Assembly: GCA_963977425.1 (NCBI GenBank)
Contig: CAXBOO010000003.1
Location: forward strand, 186,001 to 250,000
Length of the DNA stretch: 64,000 bases
From: CAXBOO01 sp963977425
Lineage (GTDB): Bacteria > Bacteroidota > Bacteroidia > Flavobacteriales_D > Luteibaculaceae
Direction of reading: 5' to 3'
Of this stretch, positions 54,293 through 62,628 are shown one piece after another. How positions within the stretch are numbered: position 1 is the first letter of the stretch; every line of letters starts with the position of its first letter. The translations under genes and the position numbers were made by a program. The notes beneath the pieces are model-generated. The model was not told the DNA's origin. It saw only the letters and a program-made list of their open reading frames with translations, and ran no database searches.

Positions 54293-56158
54293 ATGAAGCA
54301 TTTATTTTTACTCAACAAATACCTTTGGAAATATAGAGCAAGCCTACTTTTAGGTGTGTTATTTATCTTACTTACCAATCTTTTTACCGTGTATTCACCT
54401 CGTGTGGTTCGGTTTGCTTTCGACATGGTAAAGGAAAGTGCTGCACAGCTTAAATTGAATGAATTTGTCTATCCTGATTTACTTATTCAGGCCGAATCGC
54501 TGTTAAATGCCGACCTAAAACAATTTTTCGATTTTTCAGACAGACAAAACACCATCGAATCTTTGCTGTCTTTAGGCGCATTTCTAGCTGTACTTTATTT
54601 TGCCATTTACATTATTAAAGGCATATTTCTTTTCCTAACACGTCAAACCATTATCGTTGTTTCTAGAAAAATAGAATTCGATTTGAAAAACGAAATCTTC
54701 AATCACTATCAAAAACTAAGTGCTTCGTTTTACAAACAGAACAGTACGGGTGATTTAATGAATCGAATTTCTGAAGATGTAAGCCATGTAAGAATGTACT
54801 TAGGGCCTGGTATAATGTATACCGTCAATCTTTTTTTCCTTTTCATTTTTACGATCATCTTCATGCTCAATGTAAATGTTGAGCTTACCATATATGTGTT
54901 ATTGCCGTTGCCTGTAATGTCGGTGCTTATTTACAAAGTCAGCAACATCATCAATAAAAAAAGCGAAGCAGTACAACGCCAACAAAGCAAGCTATCTACC
55001 CTGGCCCAAGAGTCTTTTTCAGGCATACGCGTTTTAAAAGCATACAATAAGGAAGATGTTTTTTCAGACAATTTTACTGCTGAAAGCGAAGTCTACAAGA
55101 AAAACTCACTGGAATTGGTGAAGGTTAACGCTCTATTTTTCCCTATCATAATAGTCTTGATTGGTTTGAGTACCATCATTTCGGTATATGTAGGCGGAAT
55201 AAAAGCCATAGATGGTGATGTAACTTTAGGAAACATAGCCGAGTTCATCATTTACGTCAATATGCTCACCTGGCCATTCGCAACCTTGGGTTGGGTAACA
55301 TCGGTAATACAACGCGCAGCTGCTAGTATGGAACGCATCGATGAGTTTTTGTCGGTAAAACCTGATATAACTTGGGAAAAAGACAACAGCAATACAGTAC
55401 AAGGCGATATCGAATTCAAAAACGCCACTTTCACGTATAAGGAAACTGGCATAACCGCTATTTCCAACCTTTCGTTGAAGATTAAAAAAGGCGAAACTGT
55501 TGCCATAATGGGCGCTACCGGAAGTGGGAAAAGCACTGTCATCAATTTATTGAGCCGTTTGTTTGATTTGGACTCAGGCACTATATTAATTGACGGAAAA
55601 GATATTAAAGAGTGGGATTTGACACAATTGAGAAAAGGCATTGGTATGGTGCCTCAAGATGTGTTTTTGTTTTCAGACAGCGTAGCCAACAACATCGCAT
55701 TTGGAATCGACGCTCAAAGTGTTGAACAAGATGAAATTATTCGTGCAGCTAAAAAAGCCGAAGTACATGAAAACATTATTGGTTTCAAAAAACAATACGA
55801 CACCATTGTAGGTGAGCGTGGTATTACCTTGTCTGGAGGTCAGAAACAAAGAATATCAATAGCAAGAGCTATTATAAAAGACCCAAATGTGTTGATTTTA
55901 GACGATTCACTTTCGGCTGTAGATACCGAAACGGAGGACAATATTTTGAACAATTTGAGCGACACCTTGGAAAAAAAGACAACCATACTCATCAGTCATC
56001 GTGTATCTACTGCGAAAAACGCCGATAGAATATTGATCATTGAAAATGGTAAAATAAGTGAAATGGGTAGCCACGAAAGCCTGTTAGAGAGCCGAGGTTA
56101 CTACTTTGAACTCTACGAAAAGCAACTAAAGGAAAATCAAGAGCAAATCAATCCTTAA
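54293..56158 (+). CDS. ABC exporter, fused permease and ATPase
   Basis: A 621-residue half-transporter. Six transmembrane helices occupy about residues 15-340 with the exporter coupling region; an unusual stretch of about 45 residues (KLNEFVYPDLLIQAESLL) sits between the first two helices, outside the usual short loop. The ATPase domain has Walker A GATGSGKST, Q-loop MVPQDVFLFSD, signature LSGGQKQRISIARA and Walker B VLILDDSLSAVD (Asp where most exporters have Glu after the Asp). Likely an MsbA- or multidrug-type lipid or drug exporter, working as a dimer. The similar 586-residue exporter lies 480 bp downstream on the other strand. Confidence 0.9.
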   Translation: MKHLFLLNKYLWKYRASLLLGVLFILLTNLFTVYSPRVVRFAFDMVKESAAQLKLNEFVYPDLLIQAESLLNADLKQFFDFSDRQNTIESLLSLGAFLAVLYFAIYIIKGIFLFLTRQTIIVVSRKIEFDLKNEIFNHYQKLSASFYKQNSTGDLMNRISEDVSHVRMYLGPGIMYTVNLFFLFIFTIIFMLNVNVELTIYVLLPLPVMSVLIYKVSNIINKKSEAVQRQQSKLSTLAQESFSGIRVLKAYNKEDVFSDNFTAESEVYKKNSLELVKVNALFFPIIIVLIGLSTIISVYVGGIKAIDGDVTLGNIAEFIIYVNMLTWPFATLGWVTSVIQRAAASMERIDEFLSVKPDITWEKDNSNTVQGDIEFKNATFTYKETGITAISNLSLKIKKGETVAIMGATGSGKSTVINLLSRLFDLDSGTILIDGKDIKEWDLTQLRKGIGMVPQDVFLFSDSVANNIAFGIDAQSVEQDEIIRAAKKAEVHENIIGFKKQYDTIVGERGITLSGGQKQRISIARAIIKDPNVLILDDSLSAVDTETEDNILNNLSDTLEKKTTILISHRVSTAKNADRILIIENGKISEMGSHESLLESRGYYFELYEKQLKENQEQINP

Positions 56159-56164
56159 TTTTAC

Positions 56165-56172
56165 TAATTTTG
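56165..56172 (+). promoter_or_regulatory. -7 promoter element of the PUR-like gene
   Basis: TAATTTTG fits TAnnTTTG, 43 bp before the ATG at 56216. Confidence 0.5.
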
Positions 56173-56215
56173 CAGACGCTTATGCGATTGGGCATAAGTT
56201 TAGTGAAGAAGTACC

Positions 56216-56560
56216 ATGGCAGAAGGAAACGTGAAGAAAGACGATGTGTATTCAAAGGCAGTAAGAGCTGGAAAGCGAACTTACTTCTTTGATGTAAAAG
56301 CCACGAAGAGTCAAGATTACTATTTAACGATAACCGAAAGTAAAAAGCGTTTTGAAGAGGATGGAAAATTCTTCTTTGAAAAGCACAAATTGTTTTTATA
56401 CAAAGAGGACTTTGATAAATTCATCAATGGTTTAGAAGGAACAATTTCTAAAATCAAAGAAATTCGTGCAAAGCAAGAAGCTGGAGAAAGTTTAGATTCA
56501 AATGAAGATGATAGCGATAGACTAGATTCTGAAGGAGATTTTGACTTCGACAATTACTAA
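56216..56560 (+). CDS. PUR-alpha-like nucleic acid-binding protein (DUF3276)
   Basis: A 114-residue protein with one PUR domain (residues about 10-80): KAVRAGKRTYFFDVKATKSQDYYLTITESK then FEKHKLFLYKEDFDKFINGL. The first part follows the PUR beta sheet that binds single-stranded DNA or RNA. An acidic tail (SNEDDSDRLDSEGDFDFDN) follows. It is a widespread single-domain form in Bacteroidota that probably acts as a dimer; its target is unknown. Confidence 0.9.
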   Translation: MAEGNVKKDDVYSKAVRAGKRTYFFDVKATKSQDYYLTITESKKRFEEDGKFFFEKHKLFLYKEDFDKFINGLEGTISKIKEIRAKQEAGESLDSNEDDSDRLDSEGDFDFDNY

Positions 56561-56580
56561 ATTGAAACTTTCATAAAATT

Positions 56581-56614
56581 AAAAAGCCCCGACAACAGTC
56601 GAGGCTTTTTTTTT
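56581..56614 (+). terminator. Terminator after the PUR-like gene
   Basis: AAAAAGCC-C-CGAC and GTCG-A-GGCTTTTT flank an AACA loop with eight or more T afterwards. Confidence 0.85.
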
Positions 56615-56634
56615 GTGTCAAAATTCGATTAGTA

Positions 56635-58395
56635 TTAAATTCTGGCTTGGTAAGTATACAAATCGTAATAACGTCCTTGTTTTTTTATCAGCTCATCGTG
56701 TGTACCACGTTCTGCAATATCGCCTTGTTCTATCACTAGAATTTGATCGGCTTTTTTGATGGTACTCAGTCTGTGGGCAATTACAAAAGTGGTTCTGCCC
56801 TTCATCAACTCAGCCAAACTTTCTTGAATAAACCCTTCGCTTTCGTTGTCCAAATTGGATGTAGCTTCATCTAGGATGATGATTTTAGGATTGGCCAAAA
56901 TAGCTCTAGCAATTGCTATACGTTGACGTTGACCACCAGAAAGCTTCACTCCTCTTTCTCCAATTAAAGTATCCAAACCGTCATCAAATCTATCGGTGAA
57001 TTCGTTAACATAAGCGGCCTCTACTGCTCTCTGTATTTCTTCATCCGTAGCACTGGGTCTAGGAAAACGAATGTTGTCTTTGATGGTGCCTTCGAACAAG
57101 AATTCGTCTTGTAAAACAACCCCCAAATGACTTCGGTAACTGCTCAATTCTATAGTACTCAAGTCGATGCCATCTACCGTAATTTTACCCGATTGTGGAT
57201 TCAAGAACGTAGCCACCAAACCTGCGATGGTCGATTTTCCTGAGCCCGAACTACCAACCAATGCTGTAACACTGCCTTTTGGTGCTGTAAAATCGATGCC
57301 GTGCAATACTTCATTGCCTTCTTCGTAGGCAAATCCTACTTTTTCAAACGCAATATCTCCATCAATTTTTTCCAATTGTACGGTTCTGTTTTCATCATCA
57401 ATTTCCGCCTTCATGTTCATCAGCTCTTCGGTTCTATCCAAACCTGCCATAGCTTCTGTTAATTGACTACCAATGTTGCTCATCTGCACTATGGGTGCTA
57501 TCATAAAACCCAACAACAAGGTAAAGGCCAAGAAATCACCTACTGTGAGATTACCCATCATGATGTTGTAACCACCAATTCCCATAATTCCTGTGGAAGC
57601 AATTCCCAACAAAAAAGCAGAAGAACTGGTCATAAACGCTGTGGCTGTTAAACTCTTTTTTACGTTCAAAAACAAACGATTCACGCCTTCTTCAAAGGTT
57701 TTGTTTTCTTGCTCTTCGGCATTGAAGGCCTTTATAACCCTTACACCTGCCAAACTTTCGGTCAATCGTCCAGTAACTTCTGCGTTGATTACTCCACGTT
57801 TTCTAAAAATCGGACGGATGTATTTAAAGGCTTTAAGGGCCACTACACCAAAAATAGAAACCGGAGCCAACACAAATAAAGTCATCGACGGACTAATTTG
57901 GATAAGCAACACTAAGGATATAACGGCTGTAATGGTACCACCAACCATTTGCACCAAACCAGTCCCAATAAGGTTTCTAACACCTTCTACGTCCGACATG
58001 ATACGCGAAACCAGGGCGCCCGATTTGCTGTTATCGAAAAAACTAATGGGCAATGACAATACTTTCTTTTGAACTTGTGCTCTTAGTTCTGATATTAGGT
58101 ATTGGGCCTGAACGCTCAATATTTTAGTCAATAAAAAGGAGGTAATAGACTGCACCAAAATGGCTCCACCTACAAGCAATAGCAAATTGGTTAGTTGATC
58201 GAAATCTTTATTCGGAATAACATCATCCAACAACACCTTGCTTTGAAGCGGCAACACCAAACTAGCGGCACGACTCAAGGCGATAAGAATAAGTCCTACA
58301 AAAACAATTTTACGTCTAGGCCAAATTATGGTTTTGAAAGCCTGAGCCATGGTGGTTTTAGGCTTTGAAGATTTTGAAGATTGGGTTGGTCTCAT
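56635..58395 (-). CDS. ABC exporter, fused permease and ATPase (MsbA-like)
   Basis: A 586-residue half-transporter with six N-terminal transmembrane helices and a complete ATPase: Walker A GSSGSGKST, Q-loop VVLQDEFLFEG, signature LSGGQRQRIAIARA, Walker B IIILDEATSNLD and the switch His in VIAHRLSTIKKAD. Substrate is unknown; MsbA-type lipid A or multidrug export is likely. It is distinct from the 54293 exporter (canonical Glu in Walker B here). The upstream start context is not marked by a clear promoter. Confidence 0.92.
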   Translation of the reverse strand: MRPTQSSKSSKPKTTMAQAFKTIIWPRRKIVFVGLILIALSRAASLVLPLQSKVLLDDVIPNKDFDQLTNLLLLVGGAILVQSITSFLLTKILSVQAQYLISELRAQVQKKVLSLPISFFDNSKSGALVSRIMSDVEGVRNLIGTGLVQMVGGTITAVISLVLLIQISPSMTLFVLAPVSIFGVVALKAFKYIRPIFRKRGVINAEVTGRLTESLAGVRVIKAFNAEEQENKTFEEGVNRLFLNVKKSLTATAFMTSSSAFLLGIASTGIMGIGGYNIMMGNLTVGDFLAFTLLLGFMIAPIVQMSNIGSQLTEAMAGLDRTEELMNMKAEIDDENRTVQLEKIDGDIAFEKVGFAYEEGNEVLHGIDFTAPKGSVTALVGSSGSGKSTIAGLVATFLNPQSGKITVDGIDLSTIELSSYRSHLGVVLQDEFLFEGTIKDNIRFPRPSATDEEIQRAVEAAYVNEFTDRFDDGLDTLIGERGVKLSGGQRQRIAIARAILANPKIIILDEATSNLDNESEGFIQESLAELMKGRTTFVIAHRLSTIKKADQILVIEQGDIAERGTHDELIKKQGRYYDLYTYQARI

Positions 58396-58479
58396 GCGCC
58401 TAAATTACGGTGAAGATTCCTTTATTTCTGCAATTGTTTAAAAGAGATGATAAGGTTTGAAATCCTTAGTAGGAATTAA

Positions 58480-58555
58480 CTTCGGCTACGCTCAGTTATC
58501 GGAATTTCGACTACGCTCAGTTACCAAAATATTGGAGATTGAGCGGAGCCGAAAT
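58480..58555. repeat. Dispersed hairpin repeat, copy 1
   Basis: Two direct half-elements, CTTCGGCTACGCTCAGTTA (58480-58498) and TTTCGACTACGCTCAGTTA, are followed by an inverted arm TTGAGCGGAGCCGAAA (58539-58554). Copy 2 at 59754 shares the same core. Bacteroidota genomes often contain many such TACGCTCAGTTA/TGAGCGGAG elements between genes. Confidence 0.8.
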
Positions 58556-58586
58556 CAAAATCGCTCTGCCTACGAACAAGTGCAAA

Positions 58587-58621
58587 AAAAAAGAGCACTT
58601 ATTGTCATAAGGCCCTTTTTC
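58587..58621 (-). terminator. Imperfect terminator after the T9SS cargo at 58645
   Basis: AAAAAG...CTTAT and ATAAG...CTTTTT pair with a TGTC loop and internal mismatches; a nine-T run follows on the minus strand. Confidence 0.6.
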
Positions 58622-58644
58622 ATCATTATTTGATTTGAGAATTT

Positions 58645-59601
58645 TTACTTGCTAAGCACGACTCTTTGTAACGCACTTTTTTGATGCCCAAAGGTGTAAT
58701 GCAAAAAATACAAGCCATTGGGTAAGTGTTTTATGTCTATTTGTTGGCTTATTTCAGTATTCGAAAGTACACGTTGGCCGTGAATGTTGTATAAAGAATA
58801 ACTGTTTACTCCCTCCGAAAAATTCAGCACACCATTGCTTGGTTGAGGGTACACCGTGGGTATGGCAACCAAAGAAATATTCTCAGTTGATGTCACGAAG
58901 CTGCAATTATTGTCGTCAAAAAACACATGTCGATCTTCAATAAATTCAGAAGAATCATTTTTGTAACAATAAAAACTCTCTGGGATATAGGGAAACATAT
59001 CCGAAATAAAGGAACTGCTTTCCGACACTCCTTCATAATACGTTAACGTATAAAAACTGCTTGAGTTTTTTAGTTGAATCGCATTCACAAAACTGTTTGG
59101 ATAAATTTTAAAGAAATTTGAATCCACTTGATTAACGACGAAAGCTGTGTCCTCCGGAAAACGTTCTATGTACCTCTCGAATAAAGGATTGTCTTGTACA
59201 AAAAGGGTGTCGCCCAATTCCAATCCAAAATCGAACAACAAAAACTCTTTTCTTGGCAAAGGCGTTTCCTCTGTTATAGGGTATTCAAAAACATTATTGT
59301 ATCTGGCGTCAAACAATAAAAAACCTCTGTAATATACTCTTCTGCCCTCTTGTCGTATCAAACCTTGGAGCCTATCTCCTATCCTAGAATCAAAGCCCGT
59401 TAAATCATCACTTGCAGCCATTAATTTATGGTATTTAGTTCCGTTTACAACTGTATCGCCACTTAAAAACAATTGAACTTGAGTTTCACGACTATAATCT
59501 ACTACCCATTGCGGACTTGCAGCAAAATAATCGGGTATAGAGTCCTGAGCACGCAAAACAAAAGAACCGAATAGTGTTAATAGTAGAAGCAATTTTTTCA
59601 T
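58645..59601 (-). CDS. Secreted T9SS cargo protein of unknown function
   Basis: A 318-residue secreted protein: signal peptide (MKKLLLLLTLFGSFVLRAQ), a beta-rich body without recognised domain, and a type A sorting domain starting VYPQPSNGVL, with IKHLPNGLYFLHY, and ending LQRVVLSK. The sorting domain routes it through the Por system to the cell surface. A longer reading frame to 59709 is available, but it adds 36 residues made partly from a tandem DNA repeat, so the start at 59601 is right. It is monocistronic with no clear promoter element. Confidence 0.85.
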   Translation of the reverse strand: MKKLLLLLTLFGSFVLRAQDSIPDYFAASPQWVVDYSRETQVQLFLSGDTVVNGTKYHKLMAASDDLTGFDSRIGDRLQGLIRQEGRRVYYRGFLLFDARYNNVFEYPITEETPLPRKEFLLFDFGLELGDTLFVQDNPLFERYIERFPEDTAFVVNQVDSNFFKIYPNSFVNAIQLKNSSSFYTLTYYEGVSESSSFISDMFPYIPESFYCYKNDSSEFIEDRHVFFDDNNCSFVTSTENISLVAIPTVYPQPSNGVLNFSEGVNSYSLYNIHGQRVLSNTEISQQIDIKHLPNGLYFLHYTFGHQKSALQRVVLSK

Positions 59602-59659
59602 GATGGTTATATTGAACAATACGGAACTTCTATCGAAGCAATACGGCAATATAAAGAGA

Positions 59660-59926
<267 letters not shown>

Positions 59927-60103
59927 CTAATGTCTTACAAGCATTTTTTGATGTCGTTTGTTGTAATCACCATTCACAACTTCTAGCATGAAAAAACCTG
60001 ACGGCAATAATTCTAAATCAATTCTTTGAGTTTCTTTTGGACCAAATAATTCAAATTGCACAACAGTAATCGCACTTATGTTTCTATCTACTAAAACATC
60101 TAT
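59927..60103 (-). pseudogene. Orphan T9SS type A sorting-domain fragment
   Basis: On the minus strand a 58-codon open stretch ends at TAG (59927-59929). It reads ISAITVVQFELFG, then IDLELLPSGFFMLEVVNG and ends KRHQKMLVRH, which is the distal part of a type A sorting domain (the usual G-x-Y-x-L-x-V-x-x-G core and K-L-V end). The YPNP beginning is missing and there is no good start codon. It begins directly at the stop of the Spy-like gene, in the -1 frame relative to it. The simplest reading is a decayed cargo gene; a frameshifted extension of the Spy-like protein is possible (see findings). Confidence 0.7.
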
Positions 60104-60423
60104 TTTCTTCTTGGCGGACGACCTTGATTTTTCTTCATTTTCATGAATTTCTTTTTTTGGTCTTCCGTTAGTATCGCCTCAAATTCGCCATCCATCAATT
60201 TCTTTGAAGACTCGGCTGTAGCTTTGTTCTTCAGTGTGGATTTGTATTTTTCTTGTATTGTTTTCCACTCTATTACTTGCTCTTTCGTTAAGTCCAATTC
60301 TTTGGTTACACGTTCCAATCGCTGCTCTGGCGAGTGATCGTTTTGCCTTTGTGGTCGTTGACCTTGTGCAAATATTCCTATCGATAAGCAAAGAAAACTA
60401 AGGGTTGTGATTGTTTTTTTCAT
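60100..60423 (-). CDS. Small periplasmic Spy/CpxP-like protein
   Basis: A 107-residue exported protein with a signal peptide (ending GIFAQ) and a charged helical body: RLERVTKELDLTKEQVIEWKTIQ, then GEFEAILTEDQKKKFMKMKK. The L-D-L-T-x-E-Q and L-T-x-E-Q-x-K-K-F repeats are the helical motif of Spy and CpxP family proteins, which bind partly folded proteins or metals in the periplasm. It is the last gene of the YHYH-MORN-SCO1 operon, 8 bp after SCO1. Confidence 0.78.
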   Translation of the reverse strand: MKKTITTLSFLCLSIGIFAQGQRPQRQNDHSPEQRLERVTKELDLTKEQVIEWKTIQEKYKSTLKNKATAESSKKLMDGEFEAILTEDQKKKFMKMKKNQGRPPRRK

Positions 60424-60431
60424 GAGATTAT

Positions 60432-61109
60432 TTATTTAGATTTTTGTAATGTTTTGATATCTGCAATCAATTGATTTACAGCTGTTTTATTGAGGCCATT
60501 GTAGATTCCTCTTATGCGGTTGTTTACATCGACTAACACAAAGTTTTCGGTGTGAATAAAATCATCCAAGTCCTTTTCAAGTCCAAGATCTTCTTCCACA
60601 AAGTATTGTCTTCGCCCTAAATCGTAAATCACAGCTCTCTCTCCCGTAAGCAAATGCCATTTTGAGGAAACTACTCCCATGGCTTTAGCATAACTTTTTA
60701 ATGTTTCAACACTATCGGTTTCTGGCATTACAGAATGTGACAACAAAAGCACATCTTCACTTTCTAAAAAAGCATCTTGAACCAGCTTCATGTTTTTTGT
60801 CATTTTAGGACATATTCCTGGGCAAGTCGTAAAAAAGAAATCGGCTACATATATTTTGCCTTCAGTGGTTTTATCATTCACCATTTCTCCTTCTTGATTA
60901 CGAAGTTCGAACGATGGAATGCGGTGAAAATCAACAGGAACTTCATTATCATCTACAAACCATTTTGGTGTAAACGTAGCTTCGTTATAGTAAGGCAATT
61001 GCTCTACTCGGCTTTCTACCGTATGTTCATCTCTTGGTGACGAACAACTCAATAGTCCGAGTACTGCTATAACACATCCTATATTAATCTTTGTATACAA
61101 TATCTTCAT
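60432..61109 (-). CDS. SCO1/SenC family copper chaperone
   Basis: A 225-residue thioredoxin-fold lipoprotein (signal ending LLSC near residue 22). The metal site is FFFTTCPGICPKM, the C-x3-C pair of SCO proteins, with the third ligand His in IHTENFVLVD near the C terminus. The role is delivery of copper to cytochrome c oxidase CuA, or redox signalling. The body also shows FELRNQEGEMVNDKTTEGK and LLTGERAVIYDLGR of the family. It overlaps the MORN-repeat gene by 26 bp. Confidence 0.93.
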   Translation of the reverse strand: MKILYTKINIGCVIAVLGLLSCSSPRDEHTVESRVEQLPYYNEATFTPKWFVDDNEVPVDFHRIPSFELRNQEGEMVNDKTTEGKIYVADFFFTTCPGICPKMTKNMKLVQDAFLESEDVLLLSHSVMPETDSVETLKSYAKAMGVVSSKWHLLTGERAVIYDLGRRQYFVEEDLGLEKDLDDFIHTENFVLVDVNNRIRGIYNGLNKTAVNQLIADIKTLQKSK

Positions 61110-61695
61110 TGTTTAATTCGTAGCATAAATTCGAACGATTGAGTCCGAAGATTCTACCCTGTTTTGCTTCGTAATTGATGTACAGCTTTCCGGTTTTCCT
61201 CCAGGCTCTTTGCATTCCACTTTCTTTGCCATCAACCATAGTTAGTTCTTTGAATAACTGTCCATTGTTGTACCATTGTTTTTGAGTCCCATTTAGTTTA
61301 CCATCAACAATGTGCGATTCGGTTTTAAGTTGTCCGCTTATCCACCACGACCTTGTTGTTCCGTCAAGTTTGTTTGAGATATAATTTGCCTCGTAACTAA
61401 GCTTACCGTTTTCGAACCATTTTTTACGCAAACCATTGCGCTTCCCTTGTTTGTACTCAATGGTTTCGGCAACAACTCCCGAATTGTACTTCTTTACACT
61501 TGTTCCTGTAAATAGAATGTTGTCATAATACACTACCCCTTCATTGGCATTGAGTACCAGATCTGTTGCTGGCACTTCACCTTGATTTTTATGAGAAACA
61601 AAATGATGCTCATTGGTTGGTTCATTGCTGCCACAACTAGTACACAACACACTCAAAATCAAGAAGAAAGAAAATATTGATTTATTGAATATCAT
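61084..61695 (-). CDS. MORN-repeat (YwqK-type) lipoprotein
   Basis: A 203-residue protein with a lipoprotein signal (ending CTSC near residue 21). The mature part is a chain of MORN-type repeats in YwqK form: GKRNGLRKKWFENGKLSYEA, NKLDGTTRSWWISGQLKTES, GKLNGTQKQWYNNGQLFKEL and GKESGMQRAWRKTGKLYINY, each with G-x-x-N/D/S-G and W/aromatic marks. Databases often label such proteins toxin-antitoxin antitoxin YwqK, which is not supported here. It lies between YHYH and SCO1 genes, overlapping both, so it likely acts in the envelope with them. Confidence 0.88.
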   Translation of the reverse strand: MIFNKSIFSFFLILSVLCTSCGSNEPTNEHHFVSHKNQGEVPATDLVLNANEGVVYYDNILFTGTSVKKYNSGVVAETIEYKQGKRNGLRKKWFENGKLSYEANYISNKLDGTTRSWWISGQLKTESHIVDGKLNGTQKQWYNNGQLFKELTMVDGKESGMQRAWRKTGKLYINYEAKQGRIFGLNRSNLCYELNNEDIVYKD

Positions 61696-62443
61696 TTGGA
61701 GTGCCTTGATAATCTCCTGGAAACAAAATGTAGTATTGGTTTAAGTACAATTCATTTTGAATATGATAATGGTATTCGCTTTCGGCATTGTGTTTCGTAA
61801 TGCTCGTATGCCCACCAGATTCATCCAAATCTGTTGGATATGCATTGGTAGATGCACATTTTCTTCCGTAAAGTAGAAATCCGTCTGCTATTACTCCGAT
61901 CAAGTTATCGTCGTCGTCAGAAAAAGCAATAGGCTCTAAGTGGTAATGATAACTTTGGGGTCCAGTATGAGCGCCATTGTAATCCAATGAGCCAGCAGCA
62001 TTGTCCAGCGGAATACCCGGTCCTTCTTCGTCGTTGTAAATCACCGAACCGCTCACGGCAATTCCTATTGGTCCTAAACCTGTAGATGACGTGGAATTAG
62101 CTTTGGTTGGAGTGCCTGATACTCGTAAAGTAAACGAACCGTTAAAATCATCGATGTTGCCGGGCGCCATTTGCTCTTGTGTAGTTGCCGTAGGTGCTAC
62201 ATACAATGGGTGTGTACTCGACCAATAAGGTGAAGTATGATTGGGCAAGCCATTTGTTTCAATTACAATATCGTTTCCATCAATCATAATGGTTGTATTG
62301 TCAGTATCAAAATCGGCAAAAGCTGCTGGCAATTCAGTTAGTGTTTCGCCATCGTTCTTTTCCTCATTATCGTCTTTGCTGCACGAAACCCAAACCATAC
62401 TTGCTAATAGTAATGTGGTTATACTTAATTGTACTTTTTTCAT
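61682..62443 (-). CDS. YHYH-domain lipoprotein
   Basis: A 253-residue predicted lipoprotein (signal ending WVSC near residue 21). It carries the YHYH domain: SYHYHLEP near residue 165, DGFLLYGRKC and EYHYHIQNEL near residue 226, plus several other His and Asp residues (GAHTGPQ, GGHTSITKHN) that could bind a metal. The preceding region is acidic. Function is unknown. It is the first gene of an operon with MORN, SCO1 and Spy-like genes, overlapping the next by 14 bp, which makes metal handling a reasonable guess. Confidence 0.88.
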   Translation of the reverse strand: MKKVQLSITTLLLASMVWVSCSKDDNEEKNDGETLTELPAAFADFDTDNTTIMIDGNDIVIETNGLPNHTSPYWSSTHPLYVAPTATTQEQMAPGNIDDFNGSFTLRVSGTPTKANSTSSTGLGPIGIAVSGSVIYNDEEGPGIPLDNAAGSLDYNGAHTGPQSYHYHLEPIAFSDDDDNLIGVIADGFLLYGRKCASTNAYPTDLDESGGHTSITKHNAESEYHYHIQNELYLNQYYILFPGDYQGTPNDIQ

Positions 62444-62567
62444 ATCGTATAGTTTAAGTGTTTATGGTTTAGACGGAAGATAAATCCAAATCCTTCGTTG
62501 TTTTCATTATTATTTTCAAAATAGCCAATTAGCTTAAGAATAATAAAACCCAATGCGATAAAAAACA

Positions 62568-62607
62568 AAAACCCGAAACAGCAGGATGTCTCTACTCTTT
62601 CGGGTTT
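62568..62607 (-). terminator. Terminator of the recA - TPR transcript
   Basis: AAACCCGAAA (62569-62578) and TTTCGGGTTT (62598-62607) form a long stem with a 19-base loop; T-rich DNA follows on the minus strand. Confidence 0.8.
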
Positions 62608-62628
62608 TACTAATTGTGATAAAATATT

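Noticed and set aside
57593..58072. 159-residue frame on the plus strand
   Set aside because: Antisense to the transmembrane part of the 56635-58395 exporter; no start context or motif.
61084..61695. Toxin-antitoxin module
   Set aside because: The YwqK label for MORN-repeat proteins is widespread, but no toxin-like gene is adjacent and the protein has a lipoprotein signal.
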